A stretch of DNA of 37,287 bases from a virus, in IMG/VR virus record IMGVR_UViG_3300030110_000321, positions 1 through 37,287 of that record; one strand, written 5' to 3'. The notes beneath the pieces were generated by a model. That model was not told the DNA's origin. It did not search any database and was given only the letters and a program-made list of their open reading frames with translations. The position numbers were made by a program, and so were the translations under genes. Position 1 is the stretch's first letter. Each line of letters opens with the position of its first letter. Of this stretch, positions 8,066 to 16,582 are shown piece by piece.

Positions 8066-10075
8066 ATGGAATATAAATCAAGAGCAGTAGAAAACCCTGC
8101 AACTGGCGAAACTGTTTCTATAGATGTACGTATTGATTCTTCTGGAAAAGAAATTGATGAGTACACAGATCAAGAGCTGCTTAATCTGGCTTTAGAAAAC
8201 GATATGTTTTCTATAATGCACAATCCAGAATTAACCACAACTCCTGAACCAGAACCTACATGGGCTAAACAGTTTACTGACTTTACTAAAGAAAATTTAG
8301 ACATACCGGGAGGATTAGTTGGTGCTGCTCTAGGAACAAGAGGTGGTCCTGCGGGCATGATAATGGGTGGAGCAGCAGGAACTTTTGCTGGTGTAATAGG
8401 CTCTGACTATTTAACGGAAGAAGATATAAGTTATGCAGATGCTATGGAGGAATCAGCGTGGTCCGTAGGAATAGATTTAGCTACTTTAGGAACAGGTAAA
8501 GCTTACACTAGAATATTAAGACCTTTAATAGAATCAGGATGGTTAGCCGCTCAAAGAAAACTAGGAAAAACTCCAAAAGAATCAGTAGAAGAATTATTAA
8601 GAAAAACTGGAGAAGGAACAGCGGAAGCAGGTACAAAAGGTTCTTTATTAGCTTCTCAACGAATGTTAGGAGAAGAAGGACTTACTTTACTACCAAGCAA
8701 TGTATCAGAAAAAAATAACATGATTCAAGCAATAGCTGAATTAGGTTTATTTAGTTCTCCTATAATGTCTAAAAGCGCAGATGATATTAACAACTTTGTA
8801 CAACAAAATATAACTGACATCGTAAACAAAGGATTTGTAGTAGGAGATCCAAGTCAGCTTGGGGAAACTGTTTATGATTTACTGGACGTAGCTAGAAAAT
8901 CTTTAAGTCAAAACTATGAAACTACAATGAATAATGTAGTTTTACCTAAACTTAAAAAACGTGGCCCTATAGATGTAACTGGTATAAAAAATAAATTAGA
9001 TTTTACTATTAATAACAGTATGATTCCCGGTGTTAAAAGCATGTCTGAATTAGACGATGCTACTTTAAGTTTTTTAGGACAGTTAAGAGAATCTTTAGCA
9101 GAAACTAAATCTCTTACTCCTGAAGCATTATTTGCACTTGAAAAGAAAATAACTGCACAAGTTAATAAGTTAGGTGAAAGAGGGTCAGCACAGTTTAACG
9201 ATGCTGCTGCAAGAGAATTATTTCAATTTTCAACTACTATAAAAGATGAATTTGGTGCAGCATTAGCTAAAGTTGATCCTGATGCGGCTGCTGAATACCT
9301 TAAAGTTAAAAAAGCATACGCCAAAGGAATGCAAGGAATACTTCCGGAATTAAATTCTAGTTTTGTAAGAAGAGCTAAAAAAGAAGATTTTAGTGCACTA
9401 GGTAATATGGTTTCAGGAAATGGAAGTATAGATCAAGTTCGTAAAATGTTTAGTAGTATAGATAGAGCTTATGCTACTATGAGTAAAGAAGCAAGAACTG
9501 AACTACCGTACAAAACAGCTAAAGAAGCAAAACAAGCTATTAGAGGAAGATACTTAGAAAACATTTTTGATGATTTGTCTTCCGATGTGTTTGACATAGG
9601 AAAACATAGAACTAAAATTAAAAATTTATTAAAGAAAGGTGGAGACAGAAAAGCTCAAACTATATTAGGTGAAGATTACGCAAGAGCTAGACAAGTGTTT
9701 AATTTAATTCAAGAAGCTGGAACAAAAGAAAGAAGTACAATAGGAACTCTTTTTCTTAAAGCTAAAGAATTTACAGCAATAACTAATTTAACAGCAGGGG
9801 CGGCTGCTATGGGCGGTTTAATGGGAGCAGGAGCAGCACCTACAGCATCAGGCATAGGAGGAGCAGTAGCTATTCTAACTGCACCAATATTTTTAGCTGC
9901 TGTAGCTAAATCTCCTAAGTACGTTAATAAATTAGTTATGCTGGACAATAAAAAGTTTGGTACACCAGCGTTAGCTGCAACTGCTGTTGCTAATTTTATT
10001 ACAGACGTTATGTTAACAATGTCTGAGGAAGAACAAGCTGAAGTTAAAAACATTGAAAGAGGTGTTACTCAGTGA
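8066..10075 (+). CDS. Large predicted ejection protein with glycine-zipper segments
   Basis: A 669-residue protein with two Gly/Ala-rich segments that could insert in a membrane: about residues 88-116 (LVGAALGTRGGPAGMIMGG onwards) and about 570-615 (LTAGAAAMGGLMGAGAAPTA and the following hydrophobic stretch). Between them is a long helical, Lys/Glu-rich region. Glycine zippers flanking a helical core suggest a pore-forming internal virion protein that lets DNA cross the inner membrane, as proposed for T7 core proteins. This is inferred; no family is recognised. The stop overlaps the GTG start of the next gene (GTGA at 10072-10075). Confidence 0.6.
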   Translation: MEYKSRAVENPATGETVSIDVRIDSSGKEIDEYTDQELLNLALENDMFSIMHNPELTTTPEPEPTWAKQFTDFTKENLDIPGGLVGAALGTRGGPAGMIMGGAAGTFAGVIGSDYLTEEDISYADAMEESAWSVGIDLATLGTGKAYTRILRPLIESGWLAAQRKLGKTPKESVEELLRKTGEGTAEAGTKGSLLASQRMLGEEGLTLLPSNVSEKNNMIQAIAELGLFSSPIMSKSADDINNFVQQNITDIVNKGFVVGDPSQLGETVYDLLDVARKSLSQNYETTMNNVVLPKLKKRGPIDVTGIKNKLDFTINNSMIPGVKSMSELDDATLSFLGQLRESLAETKSLTPEALFALEKKITAQVNKLGERGSAQFNDAAARELFQFSTTIKDEFGAALAKVDPDAAAEYLKVKKAYAKGMQGILPELNSSFVRRAKKEDFSALGNMVSGNGSIDQVRKMFSSIDRAYATMSKEARTELPYKTAKEAKQAIRGRYLENIFDDLSSDVFDIGKHRTKIKNLLKKGGDRKAQTILGEDYARARQVFNLIQEAGTKERSTIGTLFLKAKEFTAITNLTAGAAAMGGLMGAGAAPTASGIGGAVAILTAPIFLAAVAKSPKYVNKLVMLDNKKFGTPALAATAVANFITDVMLTMSEEEQAEVKNIERGVTQ

Positions 10076-11982
10076 CCATTGGTGAGGACATTTTAAACGA
10101 AACTCAGCAAAGAGCTATGCGTAATATTTCAGCTAGGCGTAGAAAACCTATGACTGCTGAAGAAAGACAAAGATCAAAACAATCTTGGGACCAATCTTAC
10201 CTTGGTGGTATTGTTAATAAATGGGATCAAGACACAAGAAAAACAGCGCAGCAGTACGAAAGAGGTGAGATAACTATAGGAGAAGAAATTCTTAGAGATA
10301 CTGCTGCTGGTATTAATGCAGTCTTTACTCCAGTTTCCGACGTAACTGGTGCAGTACTGTCAACAGCGGACGAAACTTTGCTTGGAGGTGCAGGAGGAAG
10401 AAGTTTAGAAGCAGCAGGAGAATATCTTTCGGAAACGGATGCAGGGGAAGCACTGATAGAATACATACAGGAAAACCCCAGAACTGCTGAAAATATAATG
10501 GCTGCTATAGACGTAGCTGGTGTTATTCCTATAGCTAGAATTGTTAAATCAGGAATAAACAGGCCAGCCGCTGAAGTAAAAACTTTGCTTGAAGGTTTTT
10601 ATGGAGCAGGTGTTGGTTCAGCCAGTAAAGGAGCAGCAGCAGCACAGGGGTTAGCTGAAGCTTTGCCTTCTTCAATGCTTAACGCTTTTAAACCTAGTGC
10701 TATTGCATACGAAAGAGTAACAGGAATACCTAAAGGAAAAAGTAAAGATATTACAGAACTACAACAAGAAAAAAATATTCTTTTAAAAGAAAAAGAAGGT
10801 AAGACAACATACGTAGTTGATACGGACGGAAAAAGACATATTCTAAATTCTAATAAAATGAAAAGAGATAAACTTGGTAGAGATTTTATCGAAGATAAAG
10901 ATACTGGAGAATTAAAAAGATTAGTTGCTGAGAAAAAAATAGTAGACAGGCCTAAAGGAGACAGAATAGGAGCAGCGTTTACTGCTGAATCCATAGCCCA
11001 ACAAAGAGGAGCTAAGCCGGGAACAACAATTATAGGGGAAGGTCCGTTAGGTGTTGTAGATGAAATAGCAGTTATTCAAGCAAACAATACAGCGGAAGTA
11101 TCCAGACAGTTATTTTCCAAAGGTGTTAACGTAGGTTATGACGTTCCTGACGCAGTAAAAAATAAACATTTAGATCATGTTTACAAAGTATGGGGGGTTA
11201 ACAAAAACAAAACGGACATCAAAATAAAAAATCCTGAAGGTCCAACTTCTCAACTAAGTACTGAAGCTAGGTTAGGTAACGAAAAAATACCTAAAGCAAC
11301 TCCATTAAAAGCCTTAGGTGTTAAAGGGAAAGTAACCTTAGTTGCTAAAAAAAATAAACCAAATTTAAAAGCGGACGGTTTATCTGAGTGGGCTAAAAAT
11401 CAAGACATTGAAGTTAAAGATTTAAAGAAAAAACATATTAAAGCTTACTACGGCTATTTAAACGGCCAGTTAGAAAAAGCAGGAGAAAAGAAAAGATTTA
11501 GACTGGAAGACAATAACGACGGCTTTTTACATATAAGTGACAGTCACGGCTCCAGAGAAAAAGAGCTAGGTGGTGTTAACGACATGATTTCCATTCATCC
11601 TGAATCTGGAAACATCTACACTACCATTAGTGACCAACATGATATGTTTGGAATAAACCCATTAGGAGGAAAAGGATTAGTTGCCGTAACTCCTACTCAA
11701 AAATCTAATTTTAAAACAGACGTTAAATTTGACGTAGAAGACAACTTAAATAAAAAAGAAACATTAGCTAAAATGGAAGAAGCAGCGGACTTTATAGAAC
11801 AAAAGTATAAAGTTCCAAGAGAAAAAAATGAAAATGCAGTTACTTACCATATGAGGGTACTAGGCGAAATAGATCCTAAAGCTAATATTAAAGACTACGC
11901 TAATGTAGCAAGGAGGGCAGGTATGTTAACAGGTGTTACTCAATCCACTCTAGGCGCGGAACAAGAAGAGCAAACCTACTAG
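10072..11982 (+). CDS. Large predicted virion protein with GTG start, unknown function
   Basis: A 636-residue protein that starts with GTG overlapping the previous TGA. The N-terminus contains two similar short motifs, TIGEDILNE and TIGEEILRD, followed by an Ala/Gly-rich region. The second half is hydrophilic and Lys-rich. Around residues 480-545 is a more ordered stretch, HISDSHGSREK...ISDQHDMFGINPLGGKGLVAVTP, with several His/Asp residues resembling large polyvalent phage proteins; I cannot assign a catalytic activity. It is the last of four large genes in the putative ejection block and is followed 29 bases later by a lytic transglycosylase. Confidence 0.6.
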   Translation: MTIGEDILNETQQRAMRNISARRRKPMTAEERQRSKQSWDQSYLGGIVNKWDQDTRKTAQQYERGEITIGEEILRDTAAGINAVFTPVSDVTGAVLSTADETLLGGAGGRSLEAAGEYLSETDAGEALIEYIQENPRTAENIMAAIDVAGVIPIARIVKSGINRPAAEVKTLLEGFYGAGVGSASKGAAAAQGLAEALPSSMLNAFKPSAIAYERVTGIPKGKSKDITELQQEKNILLKEKEGKTTYVVDTDGKRHILNSNKMKRDKLGRDFIEDKDTGELKRLVAEKKIVDRPKGDRIGAAFTAESIAQQRGAKPGTTIIGEGPLGVVDEIAVIQANNTAEVSRQLFSKGVNVGYDVPDAVKNKHLDHVYKVWGVNKNKTDIKIKNPEGPTSQLSTEARLGNEKIPKATPLKALGVKGKVTLVAKKNKPNLKADGLSEWAKNQDIEVKDLKKKHIKAYYGYLNGQLEKAGEKKRFRLEDNNDGFLHISDSHGSREKELGGVNDMISIHPESGNIYTTISDQHDMFGINPLGGKGLVAVTPTQKSNFKTDVKFDVEDNLNKKETLAKMEEAADFIEQKYKVPREKNENAVTYHMRVLGEIDPKANIKDYANVARRAGMLTGVTQSTLGAEQEEQTY

Positions 11983-12011
11983 CTCTTTCCCCCTAACTTT
12001 CCCCTACCCCC

Positions 12012-12686
12012 ATGAAAATCCTATCTGGTGTTCAAGCACTAGCGGTTTCCTGCACGTTAACTTTAGGGTTAATAACGCTTGACATTGGTAAATATTCGGA
12101 AACCTACATTAGTTCGGAACTCCAGCTACCCAAGATAACAACCAGAGCAACCAATGAAACCTTGACAAACCACTTTAGTGATCGTCTGGTTAAAGGCTTT
12201 GGTGTTAAACCTAAAGTAGCGTCTGAGTTTTCTGGTTGGATATTGGAAGCCTCTGAACGCCAGAAGATCCATCCGGAAGTTTTAGCTAGTCTTTTAATCA
12301 CTGAAAGCTCCTTTAGAAAACATGTAGTGTCTCATGTTGGTGCAGTTGGTCCTGCACAGGTTAGACCGGAGTATTGGTCTGAGTACTGTGGTATGACGGA
12401 AGCTCTCCTAAGCGATCCTGAGGCTAATGTACACTGTGGAGCTATGGTTTTAGCCTACTTCAAGGATCGTTGCTTAGGGAGCCTCCTGTGCGCTCTCAAA
12501 GCCTATAATGTTGGGTTGTACAATCAACATCTAAAGGCAGCGCACAGATACATCACAAAGATAAAAAAGTACTTGGCTAGTCTTCTGTGTTACCCCCATT
12601 TTTCGCCTGAGACTCATCCACCTCACAGTATTCCAGTGCGCTTAACAGATCGCCAAACTCCCCAATGTACTTTAACTCTTCTTTAA
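12012..12686 (+). CDS. Lytic transglycosylase (SLT family), peptidoglycan-cleaving
   Basis: A 224-residue protein. A hydrophobic N-terminus (about residues 1-25) looks like a signal or membrane anchor. The SLT domain (about 75-190) has the catalytic glutamate in LLITESSFRKHVVSH, then VGAVGPAQVRPEYW and, near the end, KAYNVG, matching the ES, GLMQ-like and AYNxG motifs. These enzymes cut MurNAc-GlcNAc bonds forming anhydro-MurNAc, locally opening the wall for DNA entry or at lysis. The start is the only in-frame one after an upstream TAA, and the C/T-rich leader has no Shine-Dalgarno. The last 36 residues or so are Pro/Thr-rich and read antisense to the end of the facing gene, so the domain may once have ended earlier. 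Confidence 0.85.
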   Translation: MKILSGVQALAVSCTLTLGLITLDIGKYSETYISSELQLPKITTRATNETLTNHFSDRLVKGFGVKPKVASEFSGWILEASERQKIHPEVLASLLITESSFRKHVVSHVGAVGPAQVRPEYWSEYCGMTEALLSDPEANVHCGAMVLAYFKDRCLGSLLCALKAYNVGLYNQHLKAAHRYITKIKKYLASLLCYPHFSPETHPPHSIPVRLTDRQTPQCTLTLL

Positions 12687-12855
12687 CAGCGTCAGTAAAG
12701 GAAGTGTGATCCGGTAGAGCAGTAGGATTTTTAAGCATTACTTCCACGTTCATCCTATGTTTCTCAAGTCCTGCTAAAATTTCATTACGTATTGACTTAA
12801 CAATGTCGTCCCTGAAGTTAGAACCATTACCGTTTAGTCTGGTTATGTTGCTCAT
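12577..12855 (-). CDS. Unknown small protein at the end of the leftward arm
   Basis: A 92-residue acidic, mainly helical protein. The start overlaps the nrdB stop by four bases, so it is probably co-translated with nrdB. There are no Cys pairs of glutaredoxin or thioredoxin type (only one Cys), so it is not an obvious RNR reductant. The last 110 bp overlap, in antisense, the 3' end of the transglycosylase gene on the plus strand. It is the last gene of the leftward transcript and no hairpin plus T-run terminator is evident beyond it. Function unknown. Confidence 0.65.
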   Translation of the reverse strand: MSNITRLNGNGSNFRDDIVKSIRNEILAGLEKHRMNVEVMLKNPTALPDHTSFTDAVKEELKYIGEFGDLLSALEYCEVDESQAKNGGNTED

Positions 12856-13829
12856 TCCGCTATCACCTCCATAAAGTTTACTTTGTCCATGTTACCCCTG
12901 AGTCCTGCCTTCATGTAGGACGTGGATCTCCCTTCAAAGAAGTTCTGGTGTTCCACTCCCAACACTGTGTCAAGCCACTCCAGAGGATTGTCCTTAACCT
13001 TGTAGTTAGGCTTCAGTCCTAACTGTAGCAGCCTCCTGTCCGCTATGTACCTAATGTACTGTTGCATTTCTCTTTGGGTTAGTCCTTCTATGTCACCCAT
13101 CTGGAACACTAGGTTAAGAAACCTGTCCTCTAGGTCAACCATGTCCCTACAAGCCTGATAAATTTCCTTCTTAAAGTCGTCAGTCCACAGGTCTATGTTT
13201 TCCTGTATGTACTCCCTGAATAACTTAGTCATGGCTTCTACGTGCAAAGACTCATCACGTATGCTGTACGTTATTATCTGTCCCATGCCCTTCATACGTC
13301 CAAATCTAGGAAAGTTAAGAAGGATAATAAAGCTGGAGAATAACTGTAGACCTTCAGTAAACCCAGAGTAAACAGCCAGAGCCTTGGCTATGCTTTTCCT
13401 GTCCCTGTTAGACACTTTAATGCTGTTAACGTATTCATGCTTGTCTGCCATGGAAGTGTACTCTGAGAAAGCCTTGTACTCAATCTCAGGCATGCCCACA
13501 GTGTCCAGTAGAAGACTGTAAGCGTGTTGGTGTATGGACTCCATGTTGTTAAACGCACCCATCATCATACGTGCCTCAGGCTTCTTAAAGATACGCATGT
13601 AGCGATCCACATAGCCAGAGCTAACGTCCACGTCGGACTGAGTAAACAGTCTAAAGATTTGAGTCAACAAGTTCTTCTCATGTTCCTCTAAGTCCTGCCA
13701 ATCCTTAACGTCGTTGTGTAGTGGTACGTCCTCAGGAAACCAGTGCATCTGGTTCTGCTGCACGTAGTAGTCAAACATCCAAGGATGGTCAAAGGGTTTG
13801 TAGTAGTCCCTAGTTCCAGTTAAGCTCAA
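12852..13829 (-). CDS. nrdB: Class I ribonucleotide reductase, beta (radical) subunit
   Basis: A 325-residue ferritin-like protein carrying the full metal and radical set. Asp66 lies in FTQSDVDV. Glu97, His100 and Tyr104 sit in MESIHQHAY, in the E..H...Y spacing of E. coli Glu115/His118/Tyr122. Glu159 is in TEGLQLF, and Glu193 and His196 are in RDESLH. It makes the tyrosyl radical used by NrdA to reduce ribonucleotides and so boosts dNTP supply. The start appears to be TTG at 13829, eight bases after a strong AGGAG, and no better in-frame ATG lies nearby. It overlaps the next gene by four bases. Two small genes lie between it and nrdA. Confidence 0.92.
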   Translation of the reverse strand: MSLTGTRDYYKPFDHPWMFDYYVQQNQMHWFPEDVPLHNDVKDWQDLEEHEKNLLTQIFRLFTQSDVDVSSGYVDRYMRIFKKPEARMMMGAFNNMESIHQHAYSLLLDTVGMPEIEYKAFSEYTSMADKHEYVNSIKVSNRDRKSIAKALAVYSGFTEGLQLFSSFIILLNFPRFGRMKGMGQIITYSIRDESLHVEAMTKLFREYIQENIDLWTDDFKKEIYQACRDMVDLEDRFLNLVFQMGDIEGLTQREMQQYIRYIADRRLLQLGLKPNYKVKDNPLEWLDTVLGVEHQNFFEGRSTSYMKAGLRGNMDKVNFMEVIAE

Positions 13830-13850
13830 TTTATTTTCTCCTCCCTTATT

Positions 13851-14000
13851 CTAAAGATTAATGTCGTAAGGACTAAGATTATCAAAGTGAGTTCTCCACC
13901 CTGTAGAATCTATTAGCTCATAGTCCTTTGACATTAACTCATTGTAACTGACAAACTCCTTGGTTTCGCTTATGTAGTACTTAGCGTCTTTAATGCTCAT
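13851..14000 (-). CDS. 49-residue unknown protein between nrdA and nrdB
   Basis: The ATG at 14000 overlaps the TGA of the preceding gene (ATGA). The product begins MSIKDAKYYISETKEFVSY and ends SPYDINL. It is polar, with several Tyr and Asp residues and no recognisable motif. The stop is 21 bases before the nrdB start, leaving room for the strong nrdB ribosome-binding site. Overlap with its neighbour and the lack of another gene in the gap support it as real. Function unknown; an RNR accessory role would be guesswork. Confidence 0.6.
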   Translation of the reverse strand: MSIKDAKYYISETKEFVSYNELMSKDYELIDSTGWRTHFDNLSPYDINL

Positions 14001-14191
14001 AGTAATGCTCCTAATTTACTATTGATTTCCCACAGGAGATAAGCAACTAAACCTAACTCCGCTGCAAGTATAGTATGATACCACACCCATCTGGCTTTGT
14101 ATATCCTTAGCTCCAATCTTTTTTCTTCTTCCACCATTTCGTACCTATGCACCACTTCCTTTAGTTTATGTTCAAATATCTTATCCTTCAC
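13997..14191 (-). CDS. Small membrane protein between nrdA and nrdB
   Basis: A 64-residue protein with a charged helical N-terminal half rich in Lys and Glu, then one hydrophobic segment (about residues 36-56, VWYHTILAAELGLVAYLLWE) and a short tail. It looks like a tail-anchored, single-span membrane protein with the charged domain in the cytoplasm. It overlaps nrdA by 11 bp and the next small gene by four. A membrane protein inside an RNR operon is unexpected; it could be an unrelated passenger or a host-takeover factor. Confidence 0.6.
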   Translation of the reverse strand: MKDKIFEHKLKEVVHRYEMVEEEKRLELRIYKARWVWYHTILAAELGLVAYLLWEINSKLGALL

Positions 14192-16061
14192 AGGCCAAAC
14201 ACTCCACGTCCTCTAGGTTAATTCTTGGTATTTTTATGTTGACATTCTCAGAGTTCCTAGCTGCGTTGGATCTTAGGTAGTACATGGACTTTAATCTCCT
14301 TGCACCAATCCAGTGCACATTGTTAACGTACTCTAGGTATTCGTCATGTACCTCCTGTGGTTCTGTAGCCTTAGGAGGAGCAAAGAACAGGTTAACTGAC
14401 TGACTCTGACAAATGTACTTCTGTCTGTGATGTGCATGTTCAATTACCCACAACTGGTTTATCTCAGGAGCAGTCTTAAATACCTCCTTCTCTTCTTCGC
14501 TGAGTCCCTCAATACTCTGTACAGAGCCTTCAGCAGCCGCAATGTCCTTCCAAGTCTTTTCATTGTCTAGCCCTTTTTCTTGAAGAAGAGATAGAAGATA
14601 CTTGTTCCTAACTTGGTAGCTTCCGGTAAGAGTCTTGTGCGTAAAAACATTAGCACGTTGCGGCTCAATACTAGGAGAAGTCTGACCACAAATAATGCTA
14701 GAAGAAGCATTAGGAGCAACAGCGAGAAGACAACTATTACGACGATTAGAACCCACCATATCAGGAGACTCCCCACGGCTTTGAGCCAGAGCTTCACTAG
14801 CTGCTGTGGCTCTCTCCTTAATATGAGAAAACGATCTGTTGTTAAAACTTGAGGCGTACATTCCCTCAAAAGGAATTCCGTTGCGCTGTAGATAAGCGTG
14901 AAACCCCATCGCGCCAAGTCCAACAGCGCGTTCTCTGTAAGCTGAATAAGCTGACTTAGCAAACCCTTTAGCGGATTCTTTAACATAGCTGCTAAACCTC
15001 TCAAAGTTCATATTGTTAGTTTTAAGCTTACTAGTGTCTCCTACTGCATGACCAATAAAATGCTCCAGTACGTTGTCCAGCATAGTTATCAGGTCACTAA
15101 TAAACAATTCTTCGTCCTTCCATTCGTCAAAGTATTCTAGGTTAACACTTGACAAGCAACAAACAGCAGTTCTCTCTTCGTTGGTTGGTAAGGTTATTTC
15201 GGAACACAGGTTGGACTGAGTAATCTCCAACCCTAATTCCTTTTGTTGTTCAGGCAATGCTTCATTACACCTGTCAATGTTAACAATGTACGGCTCACCT
15301 GTCTCCGCTCTGGTGTGTATCAAAGACCACCAAAGATCCCTAGCGGACACAGTTTTAACTGCTTCCTTGGATTTAGGATCTATAAGTCTCCATGGCAAGT
15401 CCTCCTTAACTGCGTCCAAGAATGAGTCCGTTATTGTTACTGCGTTGTGTAGGTTAAGACACTTACGGTTTAAGTCTCCTCCAGTACTCTTACGCATCCC
15501 TACAAACTCTTCTATTTCAGGATGGCTAATGTCCATGTAAGCAGCGTAGGAACCTCTTCTGGTTACGCCTTGGTTAAACGCCAGCATCTGTGAGTCAACT
15601 ATGTGCATAAATGGTATGCTACCAGTAGATTCACTGCCGTTAGAAGTAGGAATACCATTGCTTCTAACACTACTCCAACATCCACCCAAGCCTCCACCTC
15701 CACTTGCGAGCCATATGTTCTCATCGTAGTGAGCAGATAAACCAGTCCTTGAATCAGGAACATGATTAAGAAAGCATGAGATAGGTAAACCACGGCTCGT
15801 TCCTGCGTTGCTAAGGATAGGAGTGCTATAAGAGAACCAATGCGAACTTGAGTAGTTATAAAGTCGCTGTGCAAGATCGTAGTTAACAATTCCCTGATAA
15901 GTTGCACAGTATACAGAAGCCCTAGCCAAAGCCTGTTGAGCATACTTTTCCTCCTTCCAGAAGTATCTGTCCTTCAATGTGTCCAAGGAGAAATCACTTA
16001 AATTTTCCTCCTTGGCGTAGTCTATTTGAATACCAAGGTAGTCCTCAATCATCCTCTTCAT
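14181..16061 (-). CDS. nrdA: Class I ribonucleotide reductase, alpha (catalytic) subunit
   Basis: A 626-residue protein with the whole catalytic set. Cys96 (GLPISCF) and Cys301 (AVCCLSS) form the redox pair. NLCSE gives Asn284, Cys286 (thiyl radical) and Glu288. Tyr594/Tyr595 in MYYLRS are the radical-transfer tyrosines, and the C-terminal CLAC gives the swinging-arm cysteines 621 and 624. The CxxC tail and the NrdB partner indicate an aerobic class I enzyme regenerated by a thioredoxin or glutaredoxin; no such gene is seen here, so the host probably supplies it. There is no N-terminal ATP-cone (E. coli NrdA has 761 residues), so dATP activity control may be missing. It overlaps both neighbours by 11-17 bp. 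Confidence 0.93.
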   Translation of the reverse strand: MKRMIEDYLGIQIDYAKEENLSDFSLDTLKDRYFWKEEKYAQQALARASVYCATYQGIVNYDLAQRLYNYSSSHWFSYSTPILSNAGTSRGLPISCFLNHVPDSRTGLSAHYDENIWLASGGGGLGGCWSSVRSNGIPTSNGSESTGSIPFMHIVDSQMLAFNQGVTRRGSYAAYMDISHPEIEEFVGMRKSTGGDLNRKCLNLHNAVTITDSFLDAVKEDLPWRLIDPKSKEAVKTVSARDLWWSLIHTRAETGEPYIVNIDRCNEALPEQQKELGLEITQSNLCSEITLPTNEERTAVCCLSSVNLEYFDEWKDEELFISDLITMLDNVLEHFIGHAVGDTSKLKTNNMNFERFSSYVKESAKGFAKSAYSAYRERAVGLGAMGFHAYLQRNGIPFEGMYASSFNNRSFSHIKERATAASEALAQSRGESPDMVGSNRRNSCLLAVAPNASSSIICGQTSPSIEPQRANVFTHKTLTGSYQVRNKYLLSLLQEKGLDNEKTWKDIAAAEGSVQSIEGLSEEEKEVFKTAPEINQLWVIEHAHHRQKYICQSQSVNLFFAPPKATEPQEVHDEYLEYVNNVHWIGARRLKSMYYLRSNAARNSENVNIKIPRINLEDVECLACEG

Positions 16062-16398
16062 TCTCCTGCTGTTCTAAGTCCTTAATCATTTCCTTTAAGT
16101 ACCACTTGGCTTTTTTTAAGTCCTGTAGTCCATCTTTGTACTTAAACCTGTGCATGTACTTCAGGACTGCTCCGTAACAGTAAGCTTGAAACTCATGCCC
16201 TAGCTGCTGCTTAATGTACGATATAGCTTCTATGTCCCCATTGTTATAATGGATAGGCTTATGTACTGGATCAAAGTTTTTAGTTGATGTACTTGCCATG
16301 TTAATAATTTCTGCGTATTTCTCGCCTAACTTTTCCCCTATCCTGTTTTTATTAATTTTGTCCCATTCCTGTGGTGTTGCGTCGTCAATGCTGCTCAT
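16045..16398 (-). CDS. DUF3310 protein (T7 gp1.7-like nucleotide kinase family)
   Basis: A 117-residue protein whose second half carries the DUF3310 signature: HYNNGDIEAISYIKQQLG, then YCYGAVLKYMHRFKYK, then LQDLKKAKWYL. The T7 member, gp1.7, has been described as an unusual phage nucleotide kinase, so nucleotide metabolism fits, and its position directly upstream of nrdA, overlapping by 17 bp, agrees. The N-terminal 40 residues are polar and variable. No P-loop is present, as is usual for this family. Kinase activity is not shown by the sequence itself. Confidence 0.8.
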   Translation of the reverse strand: MSSIDDATPQEWDKINKNRIGEKLGEKYAEIINMASTSTKNFDPVHKPIHYNNGDIEAISYIKQQLGHEFQAYCYGAVLKYMHRFKYKDGLQDLKKAKWYLKEMIKDLEQQENEEDD

Positions 16399-16582
16399 CT
16401 ATATAAGTCTCCTCTGTTGTTTCTTCCTTCAGGTCTTCCTCAAATCTGTCCAACCTGTTAATTAGTTTGTCCTCAAAGCGATCTAAAAGTTCTTCACTGG
16501 TTACTGCCAAAGCTTCCACCAAGTCGTCCACTTCATACCGCTCAAGTAGTTTCTCCTTAATTTCATTCATCGTCAGTGACAT
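16385..16582 (-). CDS. Small acidic coiled-coil-like protein, unknown
   Basis: A 65-residue, strongly charged helical protein (LLDRFEDKLINRLDRFEEDL) with heptad-like hydrophobic spacing. Two starts are possible: ATG at 16582, or ATG at 16570, four codons later, which overlaps the endonuclease stop (ATGAATGA). The second would be the coupled start. It overlaps the DUF3310 gene by 14 bp. No function can be assigned; a small protein-binding or regulatory role is possible. Confidence 0.55.
   Translation of the reverse strand: MSLTMNEIKEKLLERYEVDDLVEALAVTSEELLDRFEDKLINRLDRFEEDLKEETTEETYIDEQH

Noticed and set aside
12704-12733. Possible terminator (ATCC/GGAT then T-run) for the rightward transcript
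   Set aside because: Only a four-pair stem with a 12-base loop, inside the opposing gene.
14567-15004. 145-codon minus-strand frame inside nrdA
   Set aside because: Alternative frame of nrdA, which has all catalytic residues; Leu-rich artefact.
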